Assembly (NCBI GenBank): GCA_018364635.1
Contig: JAGZLR010000001.1
Coordinates: 62,001 to 126,000, forward strand
Length of the DNA: 64,000 bases
Direction: 5' to 3'
From: Clostridiales bacterium
GTDB taxonomy: Bacteria; Bacillota; Clostridia; Lachnospirales; Anaerotignaceae
The position numbers and the translations under genes are program-made. Each line of letters starts with the position of its first letter. Within the stretch, counting starts at the first letter, position 1. The notes under the pieces are model-generated. The model had not been told where the DNA came from, made no database searches, and saw only the letters and a program-made list of their open reading frames with translations. Shown here in pieces: positions 42,075 to 49,779 of this stretch.

Positions 42075-42437
42075 ATGAAGGGAAACTCTTTTTCAGCCAA
42101 AGCTTCCGGAACTTACCGATTGGAACGGTTATTAAGTGGTATGGGGATACCCGCTGGTTCCAGAGGGTTCCGGTATTTGGTGACTGCAGTTGGTCTATTT
42201 CAGCAGGAGGATGGAAGTTTGACAAAAGATATTTATCCAGCAACTGCAAAAATTTATCAATCCAGTCCCAAAACGGTGGAAAGTACCATTCGGCACGCCG
42301 TCGGAAAAGCTTGGGAACGTGGCGGAGATGATATCTATGCAAGTATAACAGGTATCAGATATGAGCACAGACCAGCAAATGGACAAATCATAGGTGAATT
42401 GGCCTCGTTTATCCAGTCTGGCTCAAGCGCCAAATAG
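42075..42437 (+). CDS. Stand-alone Spo0A C-terminal-like DNA-binding protein
   Basis: A 120-residue protein that aligns along nearly all its length with the output domain of the sporulation master regulator Spo0A. Shared features are LLSGMGIPAGSRGFRYLVTAV (Spo0A: [20 protein letters not shown]), LTKDIYPATAKIYQSSPKTVE, and the recognition-helix region STIRHAVGKAWERGG. There is no receiver domain and none is encoded in frame upstream, so it cannot be controlled by phosphorelay in the usual way. ATG 42075 has AAGGAGG ten bases upstream. It may compete with or supplement Spo0A at 0A boxes. The surrounding DNA is AT-rich and sparsely coding, unlike the neighbours. Confidence 0.85.
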   Translation: MKGNSFSAKASGTYRLERLLSGMGIPAGSRGFRYLVTAVGLFQQEDGSLTKDIYPATAKIYQSSPKTVESTIRHAVGKAWERGGDDIYASITGIRYEHRPANGQIIGELASFIQSGSSAK

Positions 42438-42478
42438 TTGGCGGGATGAAAACTCTTCATGGGAATTGGTCCACAGCA

Positions 42479-42485
42479 TGTCGAA
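42479..42485. promoter_or_regulatory. Spo0A box-like heptamer
   Basis: TGTCGAA is a full match to the Spo0A box (TGNCGAA), 42 bases after the solo Spo0A-domain gene. A heptamer of this kind occurs often by chance, so the value is in its position. Confidence 0.3.
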
Positions 42486-42725
42486 TTAATTGGGGGAAAA
42501 GTTGTCTATTTATTTCGCTATTAATGATTTGAAAATGACTTTTGAAAAAGAAACCTAGAGCGGTAATGGGGAAAAGAGCAGGAAAAAATAAAAATAGATT
42601 CATTGATTCATTTCCGCTTGCAAAACCAAAAAATTAATTGGACTAATATAAGAAGGAGAAGACTTCTTTGAAATATTTAAAAAAAGCGGGCGGATATTCT
42701 GTGCAGAGTTTTCATACCCGCCACG

Positions 42726-42761
42726 AAAGACTGGAAGATTGGGGATCTTCCAGTCTTTTTT
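42726..42761 (+). terminator. Strong intrinsic terminator
   Basis: AAAGACTGGAAGATT pairs with GATCTTCCAGTCTTT (twelve or more base pairs), followed by T6. No established gene ends just before it. Confidence 0.85.
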
Positions 42762-42829
42762 GTATGAGGAAGAGGACGAATGCTGGATATCATAAACGGA
42801 AACATTAATAAGGTAGAATTTTTAACTTC

Positions 42830-42858
42830 TTGCAATGAAAGAGGCGAAATGATATCAT
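42830..42858 (+). promoter_or_regulatory. Sigma-A-type promoter of xth
   Basis: TTGCAA (42830-42835), a 17-base spacer and TATCAT (42853-42858), 25 bases before the start codon. Confidence 0.65.
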
Positions 42859-42882
42859 AGAAAAAAAGATGGGAGGCGGAAA

Positions 42883-43635
42883 ATGAAACTGGTTTCGTGG
42901 AATGTCAACGGCTTGAGAGCCATTGAGAAAAAAGGTTTTTCTGATATTATGAAAGATTTTGATGCAGATATCATTTCTTTGCAGGAGACAAAGCTGCAGG
43001 AAGGCCAAATAGAATTGGATACCCCTGGATATTACCAATACTGGAATTACGCGGAGAAAAAGGGATATTCCGGTACGGCAGTATGGACAAAACAAAAGCC
43101 AAAGGCAGTATTTTACGGCATGGGCATAGAGGAGCACGACAAGGAGGGGCGGCTCATTACGCTGGAGTTTGAGGACTTTTATCATGTAACCTGTTATACC
43201 CCCAATTCTCAGGACAAAAATGCCAGGCTGGATTACCGGATGCAGTGGGAGGATGATTTCAGACGGTTTTTGATGAAACTGGATGAGAAAAAACCAGTAA
43301 TTTTATGCGGGGACCTGAATGTGGCGCACAAGGAGATTGATCTGAAAAATCCGGCCAGCAACCGGCGCAGTGCAGGGTTTACAGAGGAAGAGCGAGGGAA
43401 GATGACAGAGCTTTTGGCGGCAGGGTTTACAGACACTTTCCGGTATTTTTATCCAGATAAGGAACAGTGCTATTCCTGGTGGAGCTATCGGTTTCGGGCG
43501 AGAGAGAGAAATGCCGGATGGCGGATTGACTACTTTTTGGTCAGTAACCGGCTGCAGGAAAGGTTAAAGGAAGCGGAGATTTTTAGCCACATCACAGGGT
43601 CCGATCACTGTCCTGTGGGGCTTACCATAGATTGA
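42883..43635 (+). CDS. xth: Exodeoxyribonuclease III
   Basis: AP endonuclease and 3'-5' exonuclease of base-excision repair. Motifs are LVSWNVNGLRA at the start, SLQETKLQEGQ (metal-binding Glu), CYTPNSQD, LCGDLNVAHKEIDLKNP (catalytic Asp and Asn), and the end ITGSDHCPVGLTI (His). 250 residues. First gene of an operon with the nitrilase-family gene and rqcH. Confidence 0.96.
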   Translation: MKLVSWNVNGLRAIEKKGFSDIMKDFDADIISLQETKLQEGQIELDTPGYYQYWNYAEKKGYSGTAVWTKQKPKAVFYGMGIEEHDKEGRLITLEFEDFYHVTCYTPNSQDKNARLDYRMQWEDDFRRFLMKLDEKKPVILCGDLNVAHKEIDLKNPASNRRSAGFTEEERGKMTELLAAGFTDTFRYFYPDKEQCYSWWSYRFRARERNAGWRIDYFLVSNRLQERLKEAEIFSHITGSDHCPVGLTID

Positions 43636-43650
43636 CAGGGGGGAAGAGGA

Positions 43651-44436
43651 ATGAAGGTTGCTTTAGCACAGATTTCACCGCGGTGGATGAAAAAAGAAGA
43701 GACTATGGACCTTTGCAGAAGAGAGATGAAAAAAGCAGCGGAGGCTGGCGCAAAGCTGATCGTATTTCCGGAAATGACGCTGACAGGGTTTAGCCCTTGT
43801 TGGGAGGAGACGGCAGAGCTGTGGGAGGATAGCTGGACCAAAGAAGCCTTTAGCGCCGCTGCAAAACAATACGGGATGACGGTGGTTTACGGCAGCGTCA
43901 TAAAACGGGATGGCAGGCCGGAAAACCACGGGACAGCCATCAGCCCCCAAGGGGAAGTTTTGGCGGACTATGTGAAAATCCATCCTTTTTTGGGATGGGA
44001 AGAGGAAAGGTTTCGCAAAGGGGAACATCTTTCCTATTTTCAGGCAGGGGAGTTTACCTGTGCCCTTTTTATCTGTTACGATCTGCGGTTTCCAGAAATC
44101 TTCAGTGCCGCGGCGAAAAAGAGCGATCTGATGATTGTCATGGCAAGCTGGCCGTCCGAGAGGCAGAACCACTGGCGGGTGTTAGCACAGGCGCGGGCCA
44201 TAGAAAACCAGTGTTATGTGGCGGCGGTGAACCGGACCGGAGAGGGCGGCGGGTTTTCCTATGGGGGAGACTGCATGCTCATCGACCCTCTGGGCAATAT
44301 TTTAGCAGACGGCGCAGGCGGTTTGGAGGGGATCCTGTATGGGGAAGTGGATAAAAAGCAGGTGCAAGCGCTGCGAGAAGCCTTTCCCAAAGAAAACAGC
44401 AGACGGCCGGAAGTTTACCAAAAACTTTTCAGATGA
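43651..44436 (+). CDS. Carbon-nitrogen hydrolase (nitrilase superfamily, omega-amidase-like)
   Basis: A 261-residue C-N hydrolase with the Glu-Lys-Cys triad visible: Glu in IVFPEMTLTGFSP, Lys in YVKIHPF and Cys in ICYDLRFPEIF. Size and the CYDLRFPE signature fit the Nit2/omega-amidase or YafV-like branch that hydrolyses alpha-ketoglutaramate-type amides, a metabolite-repair role. The substrate is inferred. It lies between xth and rqcH. Confidence 0.88.
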   Translation: MKVALAQISPRWMKKEETMDLCRREMKKAAEAGAKLIVFPEMTLTGFSPCWEETAELWEDSWTKEAFSAAAKQYGMTVVYGSVIKRDGRPENHGTAISPQGEVLADYVKIHPFLGWEEERFRKGEHLSYFQAGEFTCALFICYDLRFPEIFSAAAKKSDLMIVMASWPSERQNHWRVLAQARAIENQCYVAAVNRTGEGGGFSYGGDCMLIDPLGNILADGAGGLEGILYGEVDKKQVQALREAFPKENSRRPEVYQKLFR

Positions 44437-44472
44437 AAGCCGAAAAATTTTGATTGAAGGAGAACAGAGGTT

Positions 44473-46269
44473 ATGGCACTGGATGGGATTGCCGTTGCGG
44501 CGGTGACGGCGGAACTAAAAAAAGAATTGTTAGGGGGAAGAATCGACAAAATTTATCAGCCGAGAAAGGACGAAGTGATTGTATCGGTGCGGTCCTTAGG
44601 GCAGACAAGGTGGGTTCTTTTCAGCGCGTCAGCAAGTCACCCCAGGCTTCAGCTGTGCGGCAGGCCCACAAGCAACCCTGAAACAGCGCCTATGTTTTGT
44701 ATGACGCTGCGAAAGCATATTGCCGGCGGCAAAATTGTACAGATCACCCAGCCTAATTTTGAGCGGATTGTACAGGTTCATATTTTGGGCATGAACGAGA
44801 TGGGGGATATGGTGGAAAAGTGTCTCACAATCGAAATGATGGGGAAGTATTCCAACCTGATTTTGATAGACGAAAAGGGCACCGTCATTGACGCCATTCG
44901 GCGGGTATCCCACTTTACCAGCTCTGTGCGGGAGGTTTTGCCGGGAAAGGCCTATTGTTTTCCGCCAGGACAGGGAAAGGAAAACCCGTTGCAGATGGAA
45001 AAAGAATCGTTTTTGAAGCATTTTGCAGAGGGAGACGGAAGAAACATACAGTCCATTTTATATTTAAGCTATACAGGGATCAGCCCTGTCTGTGCTGCGG
45101 AGCTTTGTTATCGGGCGGGGATTGACCCGACGGCGCACCCGTCAGAAGTCTCTTGGGCTCGATTGGAAGATCTTTATGTCTATTTTCGGGATATGATGGA
45201 TTTGACCATAGGGGAACAGTTTCAGCCGGAGATTGCAGTGGACAAAAAGACAGAGGTGCCGGCGGAGTTTTTTGCTTTTGGTTTGACGCAGTATGAGACA
45301 GGGTTAAAGCGGATTTCCTACACGTCCATGTCTGCGCTGTTGGAAGATTTTTATGGGGAGCGGGACAACAAAAACTACATCCGGCAAAAAGCCCACGACA
45401 TGCGCAGAATTGTGGTCAACAGCATGGACCGCTTGACGCGGAAAGAGAAGCTGCAGCAAAAGGCATTAAAAGAGACGGAAAGGATGGAGGAATGGCGGCA
45501 CAAAGGAGAAGTGCTGACATCCACCTTATATTTAGTAGAACAAGGGGCAAAGGAGGCGGTGCTGCCGGACTATTTTGTTGGCGGCGACATTCGGATTTCC
45601 TTGGACCCGCAAAAGACGCCTGCGGAAAATGCGCAGAAATACTTTGCCCAGTACAACAAGGCCAAGCGTACCAGAGCGGCCCTTGCCCAGATGGCAGAGC
45701 AAAACGCTGTGGAGATGGCCTATTTGGAAGGGGTGCTGGTGGCCATTGACCAGGCGGCGGATGAATCGGATTTGGCAGAGATTCAGGCAGAGCTTGCGGC
45801 GGAAGGACTGATGAAGGCAAAGACGGAGAAAAAGGGAAGGGGGAAAAAGATTCCAAAAAGTCAGCCAATGCACTTTGTATCCAGTGACGGATATGATATT
45901 TTTGTGGGAAAAAGCAACACACAAAACGATGTGCTGACCATGAAAACGGCGGAGAGCACAGATTTATGGTTTCATACAAAGCAGATTCCAGGCTCTCATG
46001 TCATTGTGCGCACAAGAGGAGAGGAAAATCCGCCGGACAGAACGAAAGAGGAAGCAGCGGTTTTGGCGGCCTATTTTAGCAGGGCGCAACAAAGCGGGTC
46101 GCTGGTGGCGGTGGACTACACGCCAAGAAAGTTTATCCGCAAGCCAAAGGGAGCAAAACCGGGGATGGTGGTGTATGACACCAACCAAACTGCTTATGTG
46201 CTGCCGGAGGAAGGCGTAGTCAACCGGCTGAGAAAAGATAAGACAGAGGTTAAGGAAGATATACACTAA
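44473..46269 (+). CDS. rqcH: Rqc2 homologue RqcH (NFACT family)
   Basis: Ribosome quality-control factor that recruits tRNA-Ala to obstructed 50S subunits to build Ala tails. The NFACT-N domain starts with MALDGIAVAAVTAELKKEL and contains RIDKIYQPRKDEVI and MMGKYSNLIL. The long helical middle is a coiled coil. The C-terminal NFACT-R domain reads FVSSDGYDIFVGKSNTQNDVLT, DLWFHTKQIPGSHVIVR and VDYTPRKFIRKPKGAKPG. 598 residues. In Clostridia the same protein was earlier annotated as a fibronectin-binding protein. Confidence 0.95.
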   Translation: MALDGIAVAAVTAELKKELLGGRIDKIYQPRKDEVIVSVRSLGQTRWVLFSASASHPRLQLCGRPTSNPETAPMFCMTLRKHIAGGKIVQITQPNFERIVQVHILGMNEMGDMVEKCLTIEMMGKYSNLILIDEKGTVIDAIRRVSHFTSSVREVLPGKAYCFPPGQGKENPLQMEKESFLKHFAEGDGRNIQSILYLSYTGISPVCAAELCYRAGIDPTAHPSEVSWARLEDLYVYFRDMMDLTIGEQFQPEIAVDKKTEVPAEFFAFGLTQYETGLKRISYTSMSALLEDFYGERDNKNYIRQKAHDMRRIVVNSMDRLTRKEKLQQKALKETERMEEWRHKGEVLTSTLYLVEQGAKEAVLPDYFVGGDIRISLDPQKTPAENAQKYFAQYNKAKRTRAALAQMAEQNAVEMAYLEGVLVAIDQAADESDLAEIQAELAAEGLMKAKTEKKGRGKKIPKSQPMHFVSSDGYDIFVGKSNTQNDVLTMKTAESTDLWFHTKQIPGSHVIVRTRGEENPPDRTKEEAAVLAAYFSRAQQSGSLVAVDYTPRKFIRKPKGAKPGMVVYDTNQTAYVLPEEGVVNRLRKDKTEVKEDIH

Positions 46270-46278
46270 AATGGATAA

Positions 46279-46345
46279 GACAAAACGACGTTTGTCAAGA
46301 GGGGATTAGACAAAAAACAGAAGACAAAATAGGATACCTTTGCGG
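46279..46345. promoter_or_regulatory. GACAAA repeat cluster upstream of the SLOG gene
   Basis: GACAAA appears three times (46279, and in GACAAAAAAC and GACAAAATAG) with one inverted TTTGTC that forms an 18-base imperfect palindrome at 46279-46296. Regular half-sites ahead of a gene suggest an operator, though a simple-sequence explanation remains possible. Confidence 0.3.
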
Positions 46346-46382
46346 CTGACGAGGCGTTGTCTCGTAGAGGGAGAGAGAAAAG

Positions 46383-46886
46383 ATGGAGAATCAATGGGAT
46401 GAAGCAATGTTAAATGTGGAGCGGAGTTGTTGTTTTACAGGGCATCGGCCGGAGAAATTAAAAACGGACCCCAAAGAGGTGTTTGCAGGGCTGAAAAGGG
46501 AAATTCAACAGGCCATCGATGACGGATACGACACATTTTTGACCGGCATGGCGCGGGGGGTAGACCTATGGGCGGCCCATATTGTGCTGGAGAAAAAGGC
46601 GCAGTACCCTCAGCTAAAGCTATACTGTGCCATACCTTATGCAGGGTTTGAAAAACGATGGGATGAGCGGTGGCGCAATGCGTATCAGCAGATTTTAGGC
46701 CAAGCAGATGGGGCAAAGGTTTTTTGCGCCACTTATACCTATGGTTCTTTTGATATGAGAAATCACTGGATGGTGGACCACAGCCGGCGGGTGATTGCCG
46801 TTTACAACCACACCCACGGCGGCACGTACAACACGTTAAAGTACGCAAAGAAAAAAGGGGTGGAAGTCTTTCTCATTGAGGGTTAA
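46383..46886 (+). CDS. SLOG family protein (DUF1273/YpsA-like)
   Basis: A 167-residue Rossmann-like protein of the SLOG superfamily, related to LOG-type and DprA nucleotide-binding domains. Motifs are CCFTGHRPEKL, FLTGMARGVDLWAAHIVL and the late VDHSRRVIAVYNHTHGGTYNTLKYAKKKG. B. subtilis YpsA affects cell division, but the ligand is unknown. It starts 113 bases after rqcH, past a set of GACAAA repeats. Confidence 0.88.
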   Translation: MENQWDEAMLNVERSCCFTGHRPEKLKTDPKEVFAGLKREIQQAIDDGYDTFLTGMARGVDLWAAHIVLEKKAQYPQLKLYCAIPYAGFEKRWDERWRNAYQQILGQADGAKVFCATYTYGSFDMRNHWMVDHSRRVIAVYNHTHGGTYNTLKYAKKKGVEVFLIEG

Positions 46887-46930
46887 AAAGGGGAGATGTT
46901 TGTATAAATTCTCCTAAACTGGAAAATATA

Positions 46931-46957
46931 AGAGAAAAGCCCTGCAAATGCAGGGCA
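46931..46957 (-). terminator. Terminator after degV
   Basis: On the minus strand GCCCTGC and GCAGGGC pair across a four-base loop, followed by TTTTCTCTTA. Confidence 0.75.
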
Positions 46958-46963
46958 ATTAAT

Positions 46964-47857
46964 TTAGGGAAGGAAATATTCATATTTGCGTACAAGACAA
47001 ATGCCAACGGTGTTGGGACCGGTATGGGTGGCGATGGTAGCGCCGATTTGAAAGGGCTCATATTCCACTGCATTTCCCAGCGCCTCTTGGAGAGCTGCCC
47101 CCAGCACTGGCGCCTCTTCGGGGGTGTTGGTGGTGCCGATCATAAAGGCGTATTCTTTAATATCCAGACGATTGGTCTCAAAATGCTTTTTGGTCACGTC
47201 GATAATTTTATGCAGTGCGCTTTTTCTGCCGCGGGCTATGCCGGCAGTTGAGATTTCGCCGTCGGAGAGGATGATGATGGGTTTTACCTGCAGGAGCATG
47301 GCGGAGAGGGAGGCTAGTTTTCCGATACGTCCGCCTTTTTGCAGGTTTTCCAAAGTATCCACCATAAAAAAGATCCGTGCTGTTTTTTTCATTGCCTCGC
47401 ATACACGGCAGACAGTTTCAGCGCTATAGCCGTCTTTTTGCATTCTGACAGCCTCCTGGACAAGCAACATCTGGCTTCCGGTGGCGTTCCAGGAATTGAT
47501 GATATGGATTTTGCGTTTTGGATAGCTTTCCCGAAGCATCTGCGCTGCGTTGACGGCAGACTGGACAGAGCCGCTTAAAGAGTCTGTAATAGTAAAGCAG
47601 ACCACATCTTTGCCCTCCTCCAAAGTAGGGGTGAAAGCCTCCAGATAGTCTTGAATGGAGGGGAGAGAAGTTTTGGGAAACAGGTGTTCACCGATCATTT
47701 TGCTGTAAAATGTTGTTAACGGCAGCTCTGTCAGTTCTTTTTGATAGGTTTCGCCGTCCAAAGAAATGTAAAAAGGCACAATGCGAACGTTTAGTTTTTC
47801 CGCCAAGTCTAAGGGCAGATCGCAGGCGCCGTCACTGTATAGTTGATATTCCGACAT
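46964..47857 (-). CDS. DegV family fatty-acid-binding protein
   Basis: A 297-residue FakB-type protein. These bind a fatty acid for phosphorylation by FakA kinase. The start LYSDGACDLPLDLAEKLNVRIVPFYISLDGETY and the fatty-acid-binding GSVQSAVNAAQMLRE fit, as does the C-terminal IGATIATHTGPNTVGICLVRKYEYF. No fakA is nearby. It has its own promoter, divergent from carD. Confidence 0.93.
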   Translation of the reverse strand: MSEYQLYSDGACDLPLDLAEKLNVRIVPFYISLDGETYQKELTELPLTTFYSKMIGEHLFPKTSLPSIQDYLEAFTPTLEEGKDVVCFTITDSLSGSVQSAVNAAQMLRESYPKRKIHIINSWNATGSQMLLVQEAVRMQKDGYSAETVCRVCEAMKKTARIFFMVDTLENLQKGGRIGKLASLSAMLLQVKPIIILSDGEISTAGIARGRKSALHKIIDVTKKHFETNRLDIKEYAFMIGTTNTPEEAPVLGAALQEALGNAVEYEPFQIGATIATHTGPNTVGICLVRKYEYFLP

Positions 47858-47898
47858 AGAATCCTCCTAACATGATTGCATAAAAAGATACTCTTTTC

Positions 47899-47927
47899 AA
47901 TGTATCATGATGTGTGCATAATGTCAA
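47899..47927 (-). promoter_or_regulatory. Sigma-A promoter of degV
   Basis: On the minus strand, TTGACA (47927-47922), a 17-base spacer and TACATT (47904-47899). Confidence 0.68.
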
Positions 47928-47973
47928 TATTGTCCCAGGCAGATTCTTGTCGGCACAATTTCTGAAACAACAT

Positions 47974-48001
47974 TTGATTTCCTTTCCAATTGTGGTATAA
48001 T
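47974..48001 (+). promoter_or_regulatory. Sigma-A promoter of carD
   Basis: TTGATT (47974-47979), a 16-base spacer and TATAAT (47996-48001). The implied leader is about 105 bases and begins with a small hairpin (GGCTG...CAGCC, 48012-48030). Confidence 0.65.
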
Positions 48002-48114
48002 ATCACAAATAGGCTGACGTTTCACAGCCATATGTTTTGCCAGATCGTCGGCCTTCTTTTGTGACAATCTAGATTTCATGCATCCAGTCAAGTGAAGAAG
48101 AAAGGAGCTTCGTT

Positions 48115-48597
48115 ATGTTTAAGAAGGGGGAACGGATTGTTTATCCCATGTATGGTGCTGGTGTGGTGGAAAATATTGAACAAAGGGTCCTAAAAGATAA
48201 AATCGAAAGCTACTATGTTTTTCGGATGTTTTCTGGAAACATGGTCATTCGGTTATTGACGGATCGATCGGCAAAAGTGGGTATCCGCTCTATCAACAAA
48301 AAAGAAAAGGTCATGGATGCTCTTCATCATGTGGCCCCAAATCCGGCAGTTTGTTCCGGTCATTGGAATCAGAGATACAAAGAGCATTTGGAAAAAATCA
48401 AAAGTGGAAACTTTGAAGAGGTTTTGGAAGTGGTGAGAAACTTACAGTATCGAGAACGGACGCGGGGGCTTTCTGGAATCGAAAAAAAGATGCTCACAAA
48501 TGCCAAACAGATTGTACTAAGTGAAGTCATCTGTGCGGCGGAGGTTGACAAAAAAGAGGCGGAAGAGATGCTCAATCAAAATTTGATCACATGTTAA
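48115..48597 (+). CDS. CarD/CdnL-type transcription regulator
   Basis: A 160-residue RNA-polymerase-binding regulator. The N-terminal Tudor-like RID domain (FKKGERIVYPMYGAGVVENIEQRV...ESYYVFRMFSGNMVIRL) binds the beta subunit; the C-terminal helical domain (RYKEHLEKIKSGNFEEVLEVVRNLQYRERTRGLSGIEKKMLTNAKQIVLSEV) contacts the upstream edge of the transcription bubble. In other bacteria CarD controls rRNA and stress promoters. Ribosome site AAAGGAG. Followed by the PIN-TRAM gene, as in many Clostridia. Confidence 0.95.
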   Translation: MFKKGERIVYPMYGAGVVENIEQRVLKDKIESYYVFRMFSGNMVIRLLTDRSAKVGIRSINKKEKVMDALHHVAPNPAVCSGHWNQRYKEHLEKIKSGNFEEVLEVVRNLQYRERTRGLSGIEKKMLTNAKQIVLSEVICAAEVDKKEAEEMLNQNLITC

Positions 48598-48639
48598 GCA
48601 TGTTTTCTGAAAAAAAAGAGGGGGAAAGGAGGAAGAGAA

Positions 48640-49689
48640 ATGTTAAAAAGAGTGTTAGGCGTTTTGATGGGATGTCTTGTGGCGGCAGCTGTGTTTTTTC
48701 TTGGAAACATGGCCTATGTAATGAATTTATTAAATATTGCTGACCTGCTTCCCCAGTATGCTGTCATTATTGTTGCTGTTATCATTGGAATTATATTTTA
48801 TTTTAGTTTATCTTCTTATTGCGCCCAGTATTTGGTCAAACATCTGTCAAGAATGGAAGACGCTTTGGTTAAAATGAACATCAAAGAGCTGCTGGCCTGC
48901 GTGTTCGGGTGCCTCATCGGCCTTGCCATCGCCAATTTAATTGGCATTGCTTTTAGCCATTTAGGGATTTTCGGCACGTGGATTGTGGTCATTTTGAATT
49001 TGGTCTGCGGCTATTTGGGCTTTCGTGTGGCAGGGCGCAAAAAGGACGAGCTAAACGAGGGGATTTTTCGGGACAAAAAAGGCGCCGGCATTTCCGGCAA
49101 GCCTAAAATACTGGACACCAGTGTCATTATTGATGGAAGGATTTTGGATATTCTTCAGACTGGTTTTATTGAGGGAAAAATTATCATCCCTAATTTTGTG
49201 CTGGATGAACTGCGTCATATTGCCGATTCCTCTGATGCGCTGAAACGAAACAGAGGCCGCAGAGGGTTGGATATTTTAAACGAAATTCAAAAACAGCTGA
49301 ACGTCCCTGTGGAAATTGTGGACTATCACATCAAAGAAGTTATGGAGGTGGACAGCAAGCTGTTAAAGATGGGGGCAGACCTGAACGGTTTTGTGGTGAC
49401 CAACGACTTTAACCTAAATAAAGTGGCGGAGTTTCAAGGCGTGAAGGTGCTCAACATCAACGAACTGGCAAACGCTGTCAAGCCTGTGGTTCTTCCAGGA
49501 GAGGAAATGCGGGTGACAGTCATCAAGGAAGGCAAGGAAAACAGCCAGGGCATTGCCTACCTAAACGACGGAACAATGATCGTTGTGGAGGGCGGCAAAA
49601 AGTACATTGGCGAGACCATTACGGCGGTTGTCACAAGTATTTTGCAGACCGCTGCCGGACGGATGATTTTTGTGAAAAAGAAAGACTAA
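48640..49689 (+). CDS. Membrane PIN-TRAM domain protein (YacL-like)
   Basis: A 349-residue protein with four N-terminal membrane helices up to residue 130, then a PIN nuclease domain (ILDTSVIIDGRILDIL near 164; acidic residues in VLDELRHIAD and VVTNDFNLNKVAEF), and a C-terminal TRAM domain (GQGIAYLNDG-like text reading SQGIAYLNDGTMIVVEGG). Probably a membrane-held RNase. The pairing with ispD downstream is conserved in Firmicutes. Confidence 0.93.
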   Translation: MLKRVLGVLMGCLVAAAVFFLGNMAYVMNLLNIADLLPQYAVIIVAVIIGIIFYFSLSSYCAQYLVKHLSRMEDALVKMNIKELLACVFGCLIGLAIANLIGIAFSHLGIFGTWIVVILNLVCGYLGFRVAGRKKDELNEGIFRDKKGAGISGKPKILDTSVIIDGRILDILQTGFIEGKIIIPNFVLDELRHIADSSDALKRNRGRRGLDILNEIQKQLNVPVEIVDYHIKEVMEVDSKLLKMGADLNGFVVTNDFNLNKVAEFQGVKVLNINELANAVKPVVLPGEEMRVTVIKEGKENSQGIAYLNDGTMIVVEGGKKYIGETITAVVTSILQTAAGRMIFVKKKD

Positions 49690-49693
49690 GAGG

Positions 49694-49721
49694 ACGGTAT
49701 GCCGTGGCACACCGTTTTTTT
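49694..49721 (+). terminator. Attenuating terminator between the PIN-TRAM gene and ispD
   Basis: ACGGT and ACCGT (with an internal GCC/GGC) form a short hairpin followed by T7. No separate promoter is obvious before ispD, so it may only reduce read-through. Confidence 0.5.
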
Positions 49722-49779
49722 ACGGATCGTCAAAACCAGCGGGTACAAAATGGTTTTGATGAAAGGAGTGAAGTTACAT

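Larger units (their letters stand above)
42486..42882. other. AT-rich intergenic region with a possible small transcript
   Basis: About 400 bases without a recognised gene. It holds a short frame at 42668-42808 (TTG start nine bases after AAGGAG, 46 codons, MKYLKKAGGYSVQSFHTRHE at its start), a perfect terminator hairpin at 42726-42761 inside that frame, and the xth promoter at 42830-42858. Because the terminator falls in the middle of the frame, a short non-coding RNA ending at 42761 is at least as likely as a peptide. I cannot assign a function. Confidence 0.35.
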
